Source: Pollenia angustigena
Taxonomy: Eukaryota; Arthropoda; Insecta; Diptera; Polleniidae
Direction: 5' to 3'
Assembly (NCBI GenBank): GCA_930367215.1
Contig: OV884058.1
Location: 174,388,478-174,452,477 of the forward strand
Length of the DNA: 64,000 nt
Shown: positions 1 to 12,019 of the stretch, piece by piece
Position numbering within the stretch: the stretch's first letter is position 1
How the letters are laid out: each line of letters opens with the position of its first letter
Notes under the pieces: model-generated
Told to the model about the DNA's origin: nothing
Database searches by the model: none
What the model saw: only the letters and a program-made list of their open reading frames with translations
Made by a program: the position numbers and the translations under genes

Positions 1-360
1 AAAGAGGCCTAATAAAAGGCCTTATTTAGCAGTCAGAAGCCCTTCTCGCCGCATTCCATACTTATTTATTTTTTACACAGGTTGTCATTGGGCGCAAGGC
101 CTTCCACACTTCCTTTAAAAATAACTTCGATCCCTTCCCAAAGAAGGGAGTAAGGAAGGTCACTAAAAATAAAAAGTAAATAAAACTGAACACCTTCCTT
201 TCTCCCTTCTCAAAGAAGGGAGTAGCGAATGTGTACTGAATATTTCAGAAGGTCTTTTAAAAAGAAGTTTATACCTTCTAGAAGGCATACTTCTGAAGGC
301 AGGACATCATGCGAAGCGAATCTTTTAGAAAGGAGTATAGAGGCCTTCAAAAAGGCCTGC
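1..360. repeat. Cluster of short CCTTC/GAAGG hairpins
   Basis: At least five short inverted repeats lie close together, all built from the same CCTTC/GAAGG words: AGGCC pairs near 5-23 and near 340-357, TCCCTTC/GAAGGGA pairs near 132-150 and 212-230, and CCTTCTAGAAGG near 275. No open reading frame crosses the region. It may be the interior or end of an undefined repeat element that continues beyond the window start. Confidence 0.5.
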
Positions 361-1729
361 CACTTGCGGTCCTTTCAATATTTACCGCTGCGTTGTAATT
401 TGAATTAGAATACACATACGAATTAATAGGAAAATTTATATAATTTTATTTATGTATGTTTAAAATAAAAATATGAAATACTTAATTGCGATTAATCGAT
501 AAGCGCGATTAATGCCGGTTTTTAATTATAATCGTGATTAAGAAAATTTGCGATTAAGCTCAAACACTAATTTAAATTTACTAGCATGTATCCGTGTACG
601 CATTTTATCAAAGTACAAAACTCATTTAATATAAAGAATTTGAGAAACTGATATTTTTGTTTTTTTACTATAGGATTTTTAGTTCCTACCCGATTTCAGT
701 GTAAGCCACTCAGTCACTATTCGATTGTTAATTTAGTAGCTTTTCGAACAAAATATAATTTAATTGAACCAGCCTATTTTTCTGTTAGGACCAGCACTAA
801 AGGGATGACCTCTAGTAATGCTTTGCATTGTGTTGGAACTAGGAAAATAGTTTATGGGAAGGAGGATAGAGGGAGTAGTGTTTGTGAAGATTCGACTTGA
901 ACTTATTCATGTTGTAAGTGCGAGGAAAGACCTCAAGAAGAAAGGTTTTTCCACATACGAACTGTCCGGGAAAAAACGAATTCTCTCTGTATAAGTTGTA
1001 CGATTCCCCTGTCAATCGACCACAAAAGGATGGGCTATTGAAGAAAAACGTGTATTACGAGTAAACTCTGAAAAAAAGTTGACAGCGAAGAATATAAATG
1101 TACCGCTATCTGATAAATGTCACGTGATGGGAGAAAACTAAGCTCATATTCGTCTTTAGCATGCCAAATAAGAATCATTAGAATCAGTTTAAAAAAAAAA
1201 CATTTAAAAAAAAATTATTATTTCAAAGTGTTTTTCGAAAGTTCTTTTCGAGTCAAATTGCAATAAATACAGCTTTTGTTTATAGTCCGATGCCTTTAAT
1301 ATTCTACAAACTTTTTGCTTAAGCTTACGTTTGGTGACCTTACAAATATTTGACGAAAAAATGCAAAAAAAGCGTGGCCAATAAATTTCATTAAGTTTTA
1401 ACGTTATTTTTAGCAATATCTATTGATTTATTAAACTTAACTTGTATAGAGATAATTGTATAATGTAATTGAGAAACTGTTAATTGATGTTGATCTAGCC
1501 AAACATTGTGCACAAGCAAATAATTTCTTAATTAAACTAGTGGTTACGTGTAGGACGTCAAATATTTAATAGGTGTGAAGATAGCTAAAGTCTCATTCAA
1601 AAAACTTATTGAAATATTTACCTTATAAAAATTAAGAAAAATTCTTAAATTCTATTCAAGAAAATTGTTTTAAGAAATTCTTAAATTCTTTCTAAATGCA
1701 CTTTTTATCTACACATGTACACAATACAT
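361..1729. other. AT-rich intergenic DNA, no gene seen
   Basis: No coding region could be supported. Near 486-555 there are several GATTAA words, a composition also seen in the hAT-like elements here. The part near 780-1,080 has a more even base composition but no sustained frame. Confidence 0.5.
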
Positions 1730-2182
1730 TAGGGTGGTCCAATTTTTTTTTTTTTCGAAAAAGCGGAATTGGATTGGATTACATCCTAATTGGTTCCGTT
1801 TTTAATCTTGGACTTCATGTCCGTCCGGCTGTCTGTTCTAGAGCCAGTTTTCAAGAAAATTATATTTTTCGTATGGGGACCATATGAAGGGTTGGAGATG
1901 GAGGATAAGTTTGTTCGAGAGAAATATAATAGAAAAATAATGGGGGTTGCTCATACATTTTACATCTCCATGGGTGACTCCTCAGTAGTAACGGGCGTTT
2001 TTCTCTCCATTTAGCCCGAATTTCATTCTCACGATTACAATGTGCGTGCGGCACGGCAATTTTCAACCGATCGAGCTCATATTTTTACCAAATTTTTGTT
2101 TACCCTATCCTAACACAAAACTGGTCTACTTTTTTGAAACAGATAACTTTTGAAATTTTCCCTTTATTGATGGTCCACTCTA
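1730..2182. mobile_element. Short TIR element with TAGGGTGG ends and 9-bp duplication
   Basis: The ends are TAGGGTGGTCC on the left and the inverted GGTCCACTCTA on the right. The 9-bp word ACAATACAT flanks both sides (1721-1729 and 2183-2191), as expected for a target-site duplication. A 9-bp duplication is usual for Mutator-like elements, but 8 bp plus a neighbouring base would fit hAT. The element is 453 bp and non-coding. Confidence 0.6.
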
Positions 2183-2191
2183 ACAATACAT

Positions 2192-3708
2192 ATAAAAATA
2201 AAGCAAAATAACAAATTGTGTAAAATGTAGTTTGTTTATTACACATGCAAACATGTGGGTTCTTAATTTAAAGACACCGAATAAACATCAACATCATTAA
2301 CACTGGTATCATTTAATAGTTTTTTTTTTTGCATTTACTTAAAGTGTATTCGTGAAAACCGGTTAAAGGACAACAACCCATCATAATAAGCAACGCAATA
2401 AAAACAATACAAATGCAGGCATTTTCTAACCATAACATTTATTACTCCTACCTTGCTGCTCCCACGACACCGCCACTCAACAAGACTCAAGCAAACTACT
2501 CTTGCTATATAACCGAGAATATGCTCTTCTTTAATTTTTTTCTGTGCTAAACAAACAAAATTATTTTAAATAAACACAACAAATGAGAGCAGTACACAAG
2601 CAACAACAAAAAACAGAAATAGATTAATAAATTTCATAGTTACGCGCCTACAATACAATGTTTAGCTCAGCAGCCATTCATATACCAAGTCACCAAAGAC
2701 TAGGAATGCGAATGTTTGCATGTGTGAGTTGTTTAGCCCCCACTTCCCTAAAGCATTTTCTTCTATCATTTAGGTTAGATTGTGTTAGGTCATGTGTCGT
2801 TTTCATAAGCCTAATATCAAGGTGATTCTTTTTTATTTTGCTGCTGTTTTTTTTTATTACTCCTCATATTATTTTATTGTTCATTTGTATGTTTTTATGT
2901 AGGTCCCCGTACAGCATACTGCAATGTGTTTGAGATTCATTCAAATACTACTGCATATGTTAGAATAAACTTCCCTTATAAACGTTATTTCCAGTTAGAG
3001 TAATAACAAGAAAATTAAAATTTGCAACAACTACCAAAAATCACAACAAAAAAAATTAAAAACAACAAAAAAAATAACATGCAAAACATACAAACGAGTA
3101 TACTTCAATACATACAATCGTACTTATGTGCTTATATTGTCTACGAAACGGTCACACGAGACGAGTTCAGTGTGTCAATTAAATTTTGTCGTATCGTATT
3201 TTCCTTTTTAAAAGAATATGCTCTCCATCTTCTCTTCTGCTCTTTATGTTGACAAAATATTAATACTCTCTTGTATGATTAAATATATATATGTACGGCA
3301 CAGGAGATTTAAGGATTCGGCGTTAAGAATAGTTTATTACTCCTTTAAGTTTTTAGATATTGTTGTGCTGAATAAAGAGTAATTTTTGTTACGAGAGAGA
3401 GAGAGAGCAAGAGGAGACAAACTTGGTTTTTTTTTAAAGAATTATTTTATACGGAAAGCTTTTTTTTACAAAGTTTATAAACGCTATTTTTTAACTAGGC
3501 GTCAGTTTTCGGAAACTTATCACAGCAACACAGGATATAAAAAGCTCTTTTTATAAAAGAGCTTTGGTCGAAAACGTTAACAGTTATACACATACATAAA
3601 GCAAAACTTGTATTTTGAAACTCTACACTAGAGCAGTTATTTCAGGATTAATATATTAAAGTTTCACTAAATTCATAATGATGCCAATAATTAAGTTTCT
3701 TAATGTTA
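2192..3708. other. AT-rich intergenic DNA, no gene seen
   Basis: No gene or clear element ends were found. There is a short GA run near 3396-3410 and many poly-A and poly-T tracts. The small open frame near 3,022 is low-complexity and lacks any recognisable motif. Confidence 0.5.
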
Positions 3709-4470
3709 AGCTGAAGGTCCACACCATGCGTTCATGCGTAGATGAGTATGATACTTTTTGTGCATTTTTTTGCGTTTCTAAATTCAAGTTACATGCAATG
3801 CGTTTTATGCGCCAAATTTGTTTTTTTTATCAACTGTTGTGCAAATATGTTTAACAATTAAAAACATTTTTGCAAGAATTTGAGAGTGTTAATTCATATT
3901 TTAATAGAATTTTTTTAATAGAATTCATAGGGAAGTAAGCTTTTATTATAAAAATATTCCTGATTTTTCACGGTATCAATAAGTTTCCAATTCATGGCAT
4001 TTGTTACAAAAAATAATAAACATAACAAAGATGACACTCAGAAGATAAAAGTAATCGATAACTAGAAAGGCAAATTTTGTGCTTGTTAAATTGTGCTAAA
4101 CATTTATTTTAATGTATTTTATTCATTAAAGCTTATACAATCTTTATTACGAAAGCTTTTTCTCTTATTAAAACCCTTTTTTAATGCAAAAACATAGTAA
4201 AAAGTAATCCACCACACAAACATAATTATCGATAACATTGAAAATAAAATATGAATTGCCATCCATGGCCATCAATAACAACTGACTTTTTTTCACCACA
4301 CATGCGACGGATACAAAAGTAGAAAGTAAACCTACTTTCATGCGTTGATGCGTCTATGCATTCTCTGCATTTTGTTGTGTAACTTGTCATATACAATTAC
4401 ACTGATTCGACTTGTTTGCCAAATGCATAAAAAGGACAGATGCATAAACGCATGGTGTGGACCTTCAGCT
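3709..4470. mobile_element. Harbinger-like MITE with TTA duplication
   Basis: Ends AGCTGAAGGTCCACACCATG and its inverted copy bound 762 bp, flanked by TTA on both sides (3706-3708 and 4471-4473). A 3-bp TWA duplication is typical of the PIF/Harbinger superfamily. ATGCGTT-type words recur near both ends as subterminal repeats. It has no coding capacity. Confidence 0.65.
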
Positions 4471-5353
4471 TTAAGCAGATTGCTTTTTGGCTATTTGAGT
4501 AAATGAAAACACCTAGTGTATGTTTATCAGTCAAAACCGACCATATGTAGCACGATTAACTGAAGAATAATATTCTCGGAAAATTCCCAATATGGCAGTA
4601 TTTAAAATATGTACATACTTCTATTTTAAGTACAAAAACGTATTTTGTATTTGTAATTTAAATTCAGTGATCGAAAATAACCCGAACATTGTTAAGCGTA
4701 CGGAACACACATCCAGAAACGGTATCTAACGGTATTAAGTGTTTATGTATTGGTACTAGAGTTTGTTCCCAGGATTTTTTTATCCCGAGAATTTTCGGGA
4801 TTTTTAATTGTTTTAAGTTCCCAGGAAATGTTGAAGAAAAACTTTTGCATAAATGCAACATATTCTACATTTTTGTGTTCGTTTCTAAAAAAAATACAAC
4901 TGTGGAAAAGTTTTCAAGTGCTTTTGTGAATATGTTGATAAAAACCTGCAAAACTTGTTGCATATTTAACCCTCGCTTTAACTTAACTGTTTTACAACTT
5001 TGGTACTAACTACTTTGTCTATACACGCAGAGAAAAAACATGATTAGTGAATGGTCACTATGACCATTTTTATTCATATTTGCCAAATATGTTTACCCTA
5101 AAAAATTTATTATAGTCCTAATATAACTTAAAAAAGTATTTTTTGTCCTTCACATTTTTATTATCACTATAATAATATTGTATGGTATTTTACACCTGAA
5201 AAGTTATTCTGATCTAGCTAAACATATTAAATTATGTGAAATGTTTGCTACTATAATATATTTATTTTCAACAATACAATAAAAATCACAATATGAGTTA
5301 AACACAAAAGGTATGGTTAATACCATAATTTTTGTTTGCTTTTAAACACATTC

Positions 5354-5390
5354 TATAAATGAGCGAACATTTATTGTCGAAACAAACAGT
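5354..5390 (+). promoter_or_regulatory. Possible core promoter of the element minigene
   Basis: TATAAAT at 5354-5360 is followed about 30 bp later by CAGT at 5387-5390, the spacing of a TATA box and an arthropod initiator. It lies about 60 bp upstream of the ATG at 5448. The region is AT-rich, so chance is possible. Confidence 0.3.
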
Positions 5391-5447
5391 GTGTGTTTAT
5401 ACAGAAACAATTTTCTTCAGTCCGCGAGCGTCAGTTAATCGGGAAAC

Positions 5448-5552
5448 ATGAATAATTACAAAATAATTAAGAAGTTCTTTGGGGAGAAAAAGGCCATCAT
5501 GCTTTGCAAAACTGACGAAATTAATTATTATACGTTTAATGAAACAGGTGAG

Positions 5553-5596
<44 letters not shown>

Positions 5597-5667
5597 TTTA
5601 TTGTAATCAAGTATAAAAATAAAATTAAGTTGTCTTTCTTGCAGCCAAAAAAAACCAACAACATTAA
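5448..5667 (+). CDS. Two-exon 40-residue minigene inside a TIR element
   Basis: Exon 1 (5448-5547) starts with ATG and encodes a Lys/Ile/Phe-rich peptide beginning MNNYKIIKKFF. It ends at a consensus donor, GTGAGT, at 5548. A pyrimidine-rich tract and CAG acceptor end at 5644, and exon 2 (5645-5667) continues in frame for seven codons to TAA. The product would be about 40 residues, with one Cys and no known domain. The intron carries a (TA)n run. AATAAA at 5837-5842 could be the poly(A) signal. It could be a tiny autonomous peptide gene, or the first exon and last codons of a transposase gene whose middle has been lost. The family is not recognised. Confidence 0.35.
5560..5592. repeat. (TA)n microsatellite
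   Basis: A pure TA dinucleotide run of about 33 bp lies in the presumed intron of the minigene. Confidence 0.9.
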
Positions 5668-6375
5668 AACCGGTATAGATATTTTTTCAATTGATGTTTA
5701 AAAAAATATTAAAATAGTGGATTTCATAATATAAATAATAGTAAGTTTGTGTTTAACTTTATTTTAACAAGTGTTAAATGTATGTATTCAATTTGATTTT
5801 TTAATATTCATGTTATTTTGTATATGTAATTTTATTAATAAAAATTATATTTTTGTTATTAAATTTTTTATTGGTTTTATTGTGAGAACCATGTAACATG
5901 TTGAAATAGACATTTTGCATGGTGTTGAGAAATATAGAAACATGGTTTGCGTTTTTCTTCTAAACATAATAATATGTTTGAGACAATTAACTTAAGACGT
6001 GTTTGACACAATCATAACCACAAACATTAATGATAGTTTGCGATTGTGATTGTATCAACCATGTTTTTTCTTTGCGTGTACAACCAATGTTTAATTTTGT
6101 AAAAATATTGTTTAAAAATAATATATAAAAATTATTAAGTTATTGCAATTAAATAATTCTATGTACTTCTATTATAATCGTTTTAATTTCTTCTAAGCAA
6201 CTAGTGATGTCAATATTTGTTAACAAACCGCAATAGTGTGCAGAAACCGCTCAAATAGCTTAAAACATCGCTAATGAAGTACTATTGAAGTTGCAAAACA
6301 AGTAACACTTCGAATGGCCAAATCGGCTTGGAATTATTGAAGGGCCTAAAACTTAATATTATACATAGATATATA

Positions 6376-6880
6376 GGGTACGTTCGTAAATGCAGTTGAT
6401 GCGCATCAGTTGCGCATTAGTAAAGTTGAATGTTCGTATATGCATCACTTGTAAGAAACTTGGCATTACTTTCATATGTCAAAAGTTTTTTTATGCAGTG
6501 ATGCCGCAGCTCTGCAGCAAATATTGGCAATAATTGCATCAGTTAATTTTCTGATGCAATAACTTTTAACATAAAAGAAACAGTTTTATTATTCTTTTTC
6601 GATGCTTTTTCTTGTAATTTATAAGAAAACTATTACTTTTTGGTTAAATACTTTTAATAAAATTTGCCATCGCTATTGTTGATAACATTTTTCTTATTAT
6701 TTTATGTTCGCTCATAAAACTTAAAACTTAGCTCGTGTTCAAAAATTCAAACTTTGCACAGCTGTTGTGCAGTAAAAAAGCATCAGCATCACAAGCGCAA
6801 CTGGTGATCACGCATCAGCAACAAAATTTTGCATCACTGCAGCAGTGATGCACAGTTTTGATGCATTTACGAACGTACCC
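6376..6880. mobile_element. MITE with GGGTACGTTCGTAAATGCA ends
   Basis: The 19-bp end GGGTACGTTCGTAAATGCA is repeated exactly in inverted form at 6862-6880. Words like GATGC and GCATCA recur throughout the 505-bp interior in both orientations. No clear target duplication was found and there is no coding sequence. Confidence 0.6.
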
Positions 6881-7211
6881 AAACTTTATTATATGAATAT
6901 GAAAAAAGATTAACATGGACTGACAAGCTTAGTATCTCTTCATACATCACTGGTATAAAACCAGTAGGTTAGTAAATTTAGGCAATATGAAAGTTTTACT
7001 CTCAAAACTGGCTCCTGCACAAAAAAGTAAACGAACGAGAAAATTGCAAAAACTTGCAAGTTAATTCAAACATATGAGCGCTATTTAGACTACCCAGTAT
7101 ATATTGTTTTTGGTACTTGATGCATTGCATTTTAATAAGTATAAAATCGTAGCAAATGTAGTTATTAAATGAACTTCTGTAAAAGCTTTTAGGCTTGTTT
7201 AGTTTGTACAT

Positions 7212-7979
7212 TAGGGTGGGTCGAAAAAAAAAGTTGTGCCAGTCACCCCCTAGAATGAAAGATATATCAATGAAGTTTCTAAAACAGGAAAAATTTTTTT
7301 TTTTGCCACGCCCCAATGTACAGCACTTTTGGTTTTTTATATGTAGCGCTGCCATTTAAAGTCCGATCTCATCATATCGCATATCGTTGTTCATGGCTTG
7401 ATAGCGGCTTAATTGGTGACTTTTCAATCCGAGCTGAAGTTCTGGGCGCCACTTATGCCATCTCGGATCCTTCCCCCAAATGTCCAATTTTTTTAACGGT
7501 CCACGAAAGTCCTTATAAAACTACGTATGTATAGATGTTAATATGCTCACTTTTATGACACGCCTCCAAATTAAGCCCCTTTTTTCTTTTTCACATACAT
7601 ACTACATTAAACCAAGTAGAAGCCAATACAAACCAAAAAAATTTCATCAGTCACGCCCTAGAATAAAAGGTAATATATTAAGTTTGAAAAACTTTAAAAA
7701 TATTATTTTTGCCACGCCCTAAATTGCCCAGAACTTCAGCTCGGATTGAAAAGTCACCAAAGACAAAAATGAAGCTACTATCAAGCCATGAACAACGCTG
7801 TGCGATATGATGAGATCGGACTTTAAATGGCAGCGCTACATATAAAAAACCAAAAGTGCTGTATTTTGGGGCGTGGCAAAAAAAATGTTTCCCTGTTTTA
7901 GAAACTTCATTGACATATCTTTCATTTTAGGGGGTGACTGGCACAACTTTTTTTTTTGTATGGAGGTCGACCCGGTCTA
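7212..7979. mobile_element. Foldback element with arms of about 240 bp
   Basis: Left arm 7212-7449 and right arm 7727-7979 are inverted copies over nearly their whole length, separated by about 280 bp. The ends are TAGGGTGGGTCG and TAGACCGGGTCG. The 8-bp word TTGTACAT flanks both sides (7204-7211, 7980-7987). The ends resemble the element at 1730-2182, suggesting one superfamily. Open frames inside are products of the arms and not genes. Confidence 0.7.
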
Positions 7980-8289
7980 TTGTACATGACTTTTAATTTT
8001 GTTTATTGTTAAATAACATACGAAAATACAGGACTTCTTGATTTTTTATATGCAGTACCCTGAATAATATGCAGTAAGAAGTATTCATATATTTATTAGG
8101 TTTACATCTCTAAAATATTAATGCGATGTTATTTATATAAAATTTAATTTAATTTTCAAAAATACCTTTTAGAAAACTAGTTTTAAGTTTATGCAGCACT
8201 TTTAATTCAGTTTTTGTACTTTTAAATGTTTTTTTTTTTAGAAATTGTAGACATTTTTGTTTTTGCAAATTGTATGCAAATGTGTTTAC

Positions 8290-9688
8290 TAGGGTATTCA
8301 TTCGGTTAACCGTCAATCGGTTAACCGATTAATTTCAACCTGATTAACTGATCGGTTAATTTCAAATTGCCTTTTTTCGATTAACGATTAAACCGGTTAA
8401 ATTCAGTCGTTTAACCGATTAACCGATGTAACAAAAATTTCAATATTTTGTAGTATTATAACATATTTTTTTGTGTTTTTATTTTTTGTGTTTCGTCTCG
8501 TAATCGATATACAAAATGTATGTGTTTTTTATACAAACAAAGAAGGTGTTTAGTGATCTTCATTTAACCCATTTACCCCTGACCGGTGACTAAAATTACA
8601 ATGTTTTTTTATCTTCATTATCGAGCAGCAGGAAAGTGGCGAAAAATGGGTTAAATGTTTGATTGTCAAGACCTTTTTTTTGTTTCACGTTTCTCATACA
8701 AATCTTTAACAGAATTTTTTAAAAATTTAAAAAAACTCTAATTGCATAATGGAGTATTTTATATGTTTAGAGAAATCCTGCAAAAGGACTGAGAAATTAG
8801 ATCTACGATAAGTAAAAGAATTTTTTTCCAAGTTAAGTTTTGTCAAAACTTAAGAAAAGAATCTCTTTAATCCAAAAAATTTAAACCAAATTTCTTTTCT
8901 AAAAGATTATTTTATAAGATCTCCTTTAACTATTGAAATAACTAATAAATTATCTCAGTTTATTTTTTTATAAATACATATTTGGGGGATTCACAAGGTA
9001 GTCATAAAGTCTTATGTCTTAAAATGATTACAAGAAATATAAAGCGTCGGCTTAATATGCAAACCGGCTAAATCCACTTTTTAAGTAAATAGAGATTTTG
9101 ATGCCGTGTGGTAGAGAAAGATACGCCTCTTCGACCAGCATGTAGTTTTTCTTCTATTTAAGTCTTGAATTGTGTAAAACTAATTGTATTTTTAATTTTC
9201 CATCAAGCTGCAAATAATGAAAATAAAAAGTTTTTTGTCTCTCCTGTAAATGTGTCGAAAGTGACTTAGCAGGTTTGCATAATAAGCCGACGATATGACG
9301 GTTGTGCGCTACCACTTAAAATTAAAATTTTTATTTATTTTAAACAATTGTAAAATATTACATGACGATACGACTTGATAGCACACCTTGTGTATTAATT
9401 GAAAAAATGCATATTACATATTTATGAATTGTTTTTTTGTTTGCTCGTTTAAGTTAAAGAATTGTTATGTTTGGTATGTTATTGTTTTTTTCAATAATAA
9501 CCTCCAAATAATTAACAACTAATGAATTTTTATATATTGAAATTACTTAATTTATAAAAAAACTTGATTAATCGGTTAACCGATCAAAAACAAAATTAAC
9601 CAATTATTAACCGATTAAACCAAAACCTCGGTTAATTAATCGAGCGATTAACCGATTAAAGCAAAATGTCGATTAAATGAATACCCTA
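8290..9688. mobile_element. hAT-like non-autonomous element, 8-bp duplication GTGTTTAC
   Basis: Ends TAGGGTATTCATT and the inverted AATGAATACCCTA bound 1,399 bp. GTGTTTAC is repeated on both sides (8282-8289 and 9689-9696). The 8-bp duplication and TAGGG-type ends fit the hAT superfamily. Both subterminal regions are packed with GGTTAACCGATTAA-like words in both orientations, probably transposase-binding sites. A segment near 9045-9110 recurs near 13,310-13,385. No transposase is encoded. Confidence 0.7.
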
Positions 9689-9969
9689 GTGTTTACTATA
9701 TTGATTTAATCATATGTTTTTGTTTTCTACTGGATTTTACTCAAAAATTTCTTCAGTAAAAACTCATCATTAGATGCTATCTTTTGCAAATTTAAGTGTA
9801 CGCGAACGAATTTTAGTAAAATCCAGTACAAATTTGTACAATTTTTTTCAAATTTTTGGATAAACGAACGCAGCTAATAACAACTTATCATGAATTTTTT
9901 TTTTCAAAATACATAAGACTTGTGTGATATTGTAAAGCAGCTGTAAATATGTACGTTATTATATACACT

Positions 9970-10140
9970 AAGGGTATTCACGTCACAAGTTGCACCCTTG
10001 CAAAAAAAGCAAAAGTGCAAAAATGTAACAACAAACACGCAGACAATTTGTTGTGCGTAAATAATTTTCTTTGTGGTTGTTGTTATGTTTTTGCACTTTT
10101 GCTTTTTTGCAAGGGTGCAACTTGTGACGTGAATACCCTT
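9970..10140. mobile_element. 171-bp near-perfect palindromic MITE
   Basis: Two arms of about 65 bp, starting AAGGGTATTCACGTCACAAG, form a near-perfect inverted repeat around a 40-bp loop. Open frames on both strands translate the same palindrome and are not genes. The end resembles the AGGGTATTC ends of the 8290 element. Confidence 0.7.
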
Positions 10141-10973
10141 ACTGAAAGAAAAATGCTTCATATATTTAATAAATCGTTTAAAAAAAAAATTTCCTTGAGT
10201 AAATGAAAATTTTCATTGTCTAAATGGAATTTCATAGTTATAATGAAGTATTTTCGATAAAATCGCTTCATTAGATTTCAAAATTTTTTCATTTTTCGAA
10301 TTTATTTTATGAGCTAAATTTCATTTATGTATTTTATAAAGCTTTTTTGTAATAGTTATATTCCTTAAATTTTTCAGAAATGACTTTATACACTACCAGA
10401 CTATTATATTGTATTTTCTTTTTACATTTTACCTTAGCCTTCCTTTGGAACGCAATGAGGTATATTGTATGTATAGAAAAATTTACAATTATAAGACACC
10501 AGCAGAATGTAATGCATTTTCTGGCCCGCTACGGCCTTCGTCAGCATTCTTTGTGTCACACTGGATAGTTTTACTTTATAAATTGAATGTATTTAACTCC
10601 ACAATTTTAACAAATAGAAACTGGCAATTATTTCCTTCCGAAGGTTAAATACATTCAAGTAGGCTAGCTGGTAGTGAGCTAGTCTATCAGCACCGAGGTT
10701 CCGCGATCGATTCCCGCCAGAGACAAAAAGAAAAAATTTAATAAAATAAGAAAAAAAAATAATTTAAAAAAATGAAAAAAAAATTTTTTTACTTTATTGA
10801 AAGTATTCATCCAATGAATAATATTCATAGATCTAATGTAATGTTTCTTTAAATCGTTTTAATGAAACAGGTTCCATTGATCCAACGAAGCGCTGCATAG
10901 GTTCCTTTTTAATGCAATTTTTCATGGGATTAATGTCAAAATTCATTGGTATTGCGAAGAAAATTCTTTCAGT
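10141..10973. mobile_element. TIR element with ACTGAAAGAA ends
   Basis: ACTGAAAGAA at the left is matched by TTCTTTCAGT at the right. Both subterminal regions are rich in TTCATT/AATGAA words; a similar sequence lies at 24,775-25,110. The interior holds a fragment (about 10,320-10,410) also present at about 35,800-35,885, and a SINE-like head at 10,659. It is therefore composite. Confidence 0.45.
10659..10760 (+). mobile_element. tRNA-derived SINE-like head
   Basis: An A-box-like stretch (TAGGCTAGCTGGTAG, 10,659 on) is followed about 50 bp later by a B box, GATCGATTC (10,705-10,713), matching GWTCRANNC, in an unusually GC-rich 65-bp island, then an A-rich tail. This is the layout of a pol III internal promoter in a tRNA-derived SINE. 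The acceptor stem of a functional tRNA is not evident, so this is read as a SINE or tRNA relic. Confidence 0.45.
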
Positions 10974-11261
10974 GTATATAAAAATTATTTCAGAATTCCT
11001 ACTTCGTTATGTTTAAATTTTAGTGCCTATTCGCCCTTCCAGAAATTCTATTCCCCTAAGAATTCAATACTTTCACACACAGAAATGTAAAAATAGTTTT
11101 GCTCGATAAATGTAATGTCGAGCTACTCGATATCGAATGCTATTATTTCAAACTCAATACATTTCATTCGATATCGAGGTTAATGATACCAAAATAAATA
11201 ATTTCGATCAATTTTGCTCGATATCGTATGCGGTGATTAGACCCCAGTAAAAATTTATTGT

Positions 11262-11455
11262 GTACGAAGATCACAAACACAGAAACGTTACTTACAACAC
11301 AAACGCTAACAGTGTTTAAAACACTATTATCGCTTGTGTTTTCAATATTTCTATCATACCGAACACTAAAGAACAATATTTATTTTCGAACACTGTTTTA
11401 AACATTGTTTGTGTGTTAAATAAAAAAAAAAAAAATAACGTTTCTCTGTTGTACG
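11262..11455. mobile_element. Short inverted-repeat element
   Basis: The two halves share CAGAAACGTTA, AACACAAAC and TTTAAAACA words in inverted order, giving a degenerate palindrome of about 190 bp with GTACGAA/CGTAC ends. It is non-coding. Confidence 0.45.
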
Positions 11456-11589
11456 AAAAAAAAAAACAAAAAGTCAGCGAAAAAATTGTACACAAACATA
11501 ACATGTGCAAAATATACACACATTATGCTTATCGCGCTGCATTCGTTGTTAAAATTTTTTTCTGCTCATTTCATTAAAATAAAATGTAT

Positions 11590-11888
11590 GCTCTGCAAAT
11601 AATATTGGACTACTTGACCCATTTTAGATAAAATGGACTACTTACTACATGGTCCAATGTAATGCAATCATGGACCATGTCATTGTCAAAAAAGAGTTTG
11701 TGTTTAAACGCCAAATTTTCGGTTTTAAACGACATGTCTTCGTTTTTACACGATTACAAAACTAATCCTCTGTAGTTTACCATAGAGTAGTTTCAAAACT
11801 TATCCACTGGGTTATATATTCCAGCTCTAGGACATCTTAATGTTAAATAGACCATGTTTTTCAATACATTTGGGTTATTTGCAGGGTG
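11590..11888. mobile_element. CCCTGCAAATAA-family MITE, copy 1
   Basis: The left end CTCTGCAAATAA and right end TTATTTGCAGGG match the ends of the copies at 40,067 and 41,215. The interior shares the words CATGGACCATGTCATTGT and CGACATG. This is a short, somewhat diverged member of about 300 bp. Confidence 0.6.
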
Positions 11889-12019
11889 TATACAGAACCA
11901 ATACAATTGTTTTGTTTTATAACGAAGAACAGAATACTATATAATGTTCGTTACGAATAGTAACGAACGCTATAAAGGGTTGTGTTCGTATTCACAAACA
12001 AATAGATATCGTTTCTGGA

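Larger units (their letters stand above)
5024..6078. mobile_element. TIR element (CACGCAGAGAAAAAACATG ends, TA duplication)
   Basis: The terminal inverted repeat CACGCAGAGAAAAAACATG at the left pairs with the right end (one mismatch), and TA flanks both ends, as in Tc1/mariner-type insertions. The element is 1,055 bp and encloses a tiny spliced open reading frame at 5448-5667. A related right end occurs at about 21,975-21,997, so this is a repeat family. Confidence 0.65.

Noticed and set aside
7002..7355. 117-residue minus-strand frame
   Set aside because: It covers the left arm of a foldback element and flanking AT-rich DNA; no domain, biased composition.
9904..10206. Overlapping 85-residue open frames on both strands
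   Set aside because: They translate the same near-perfect palindrome in opposite directions and share peptide text; this is a MITE and not two genes.
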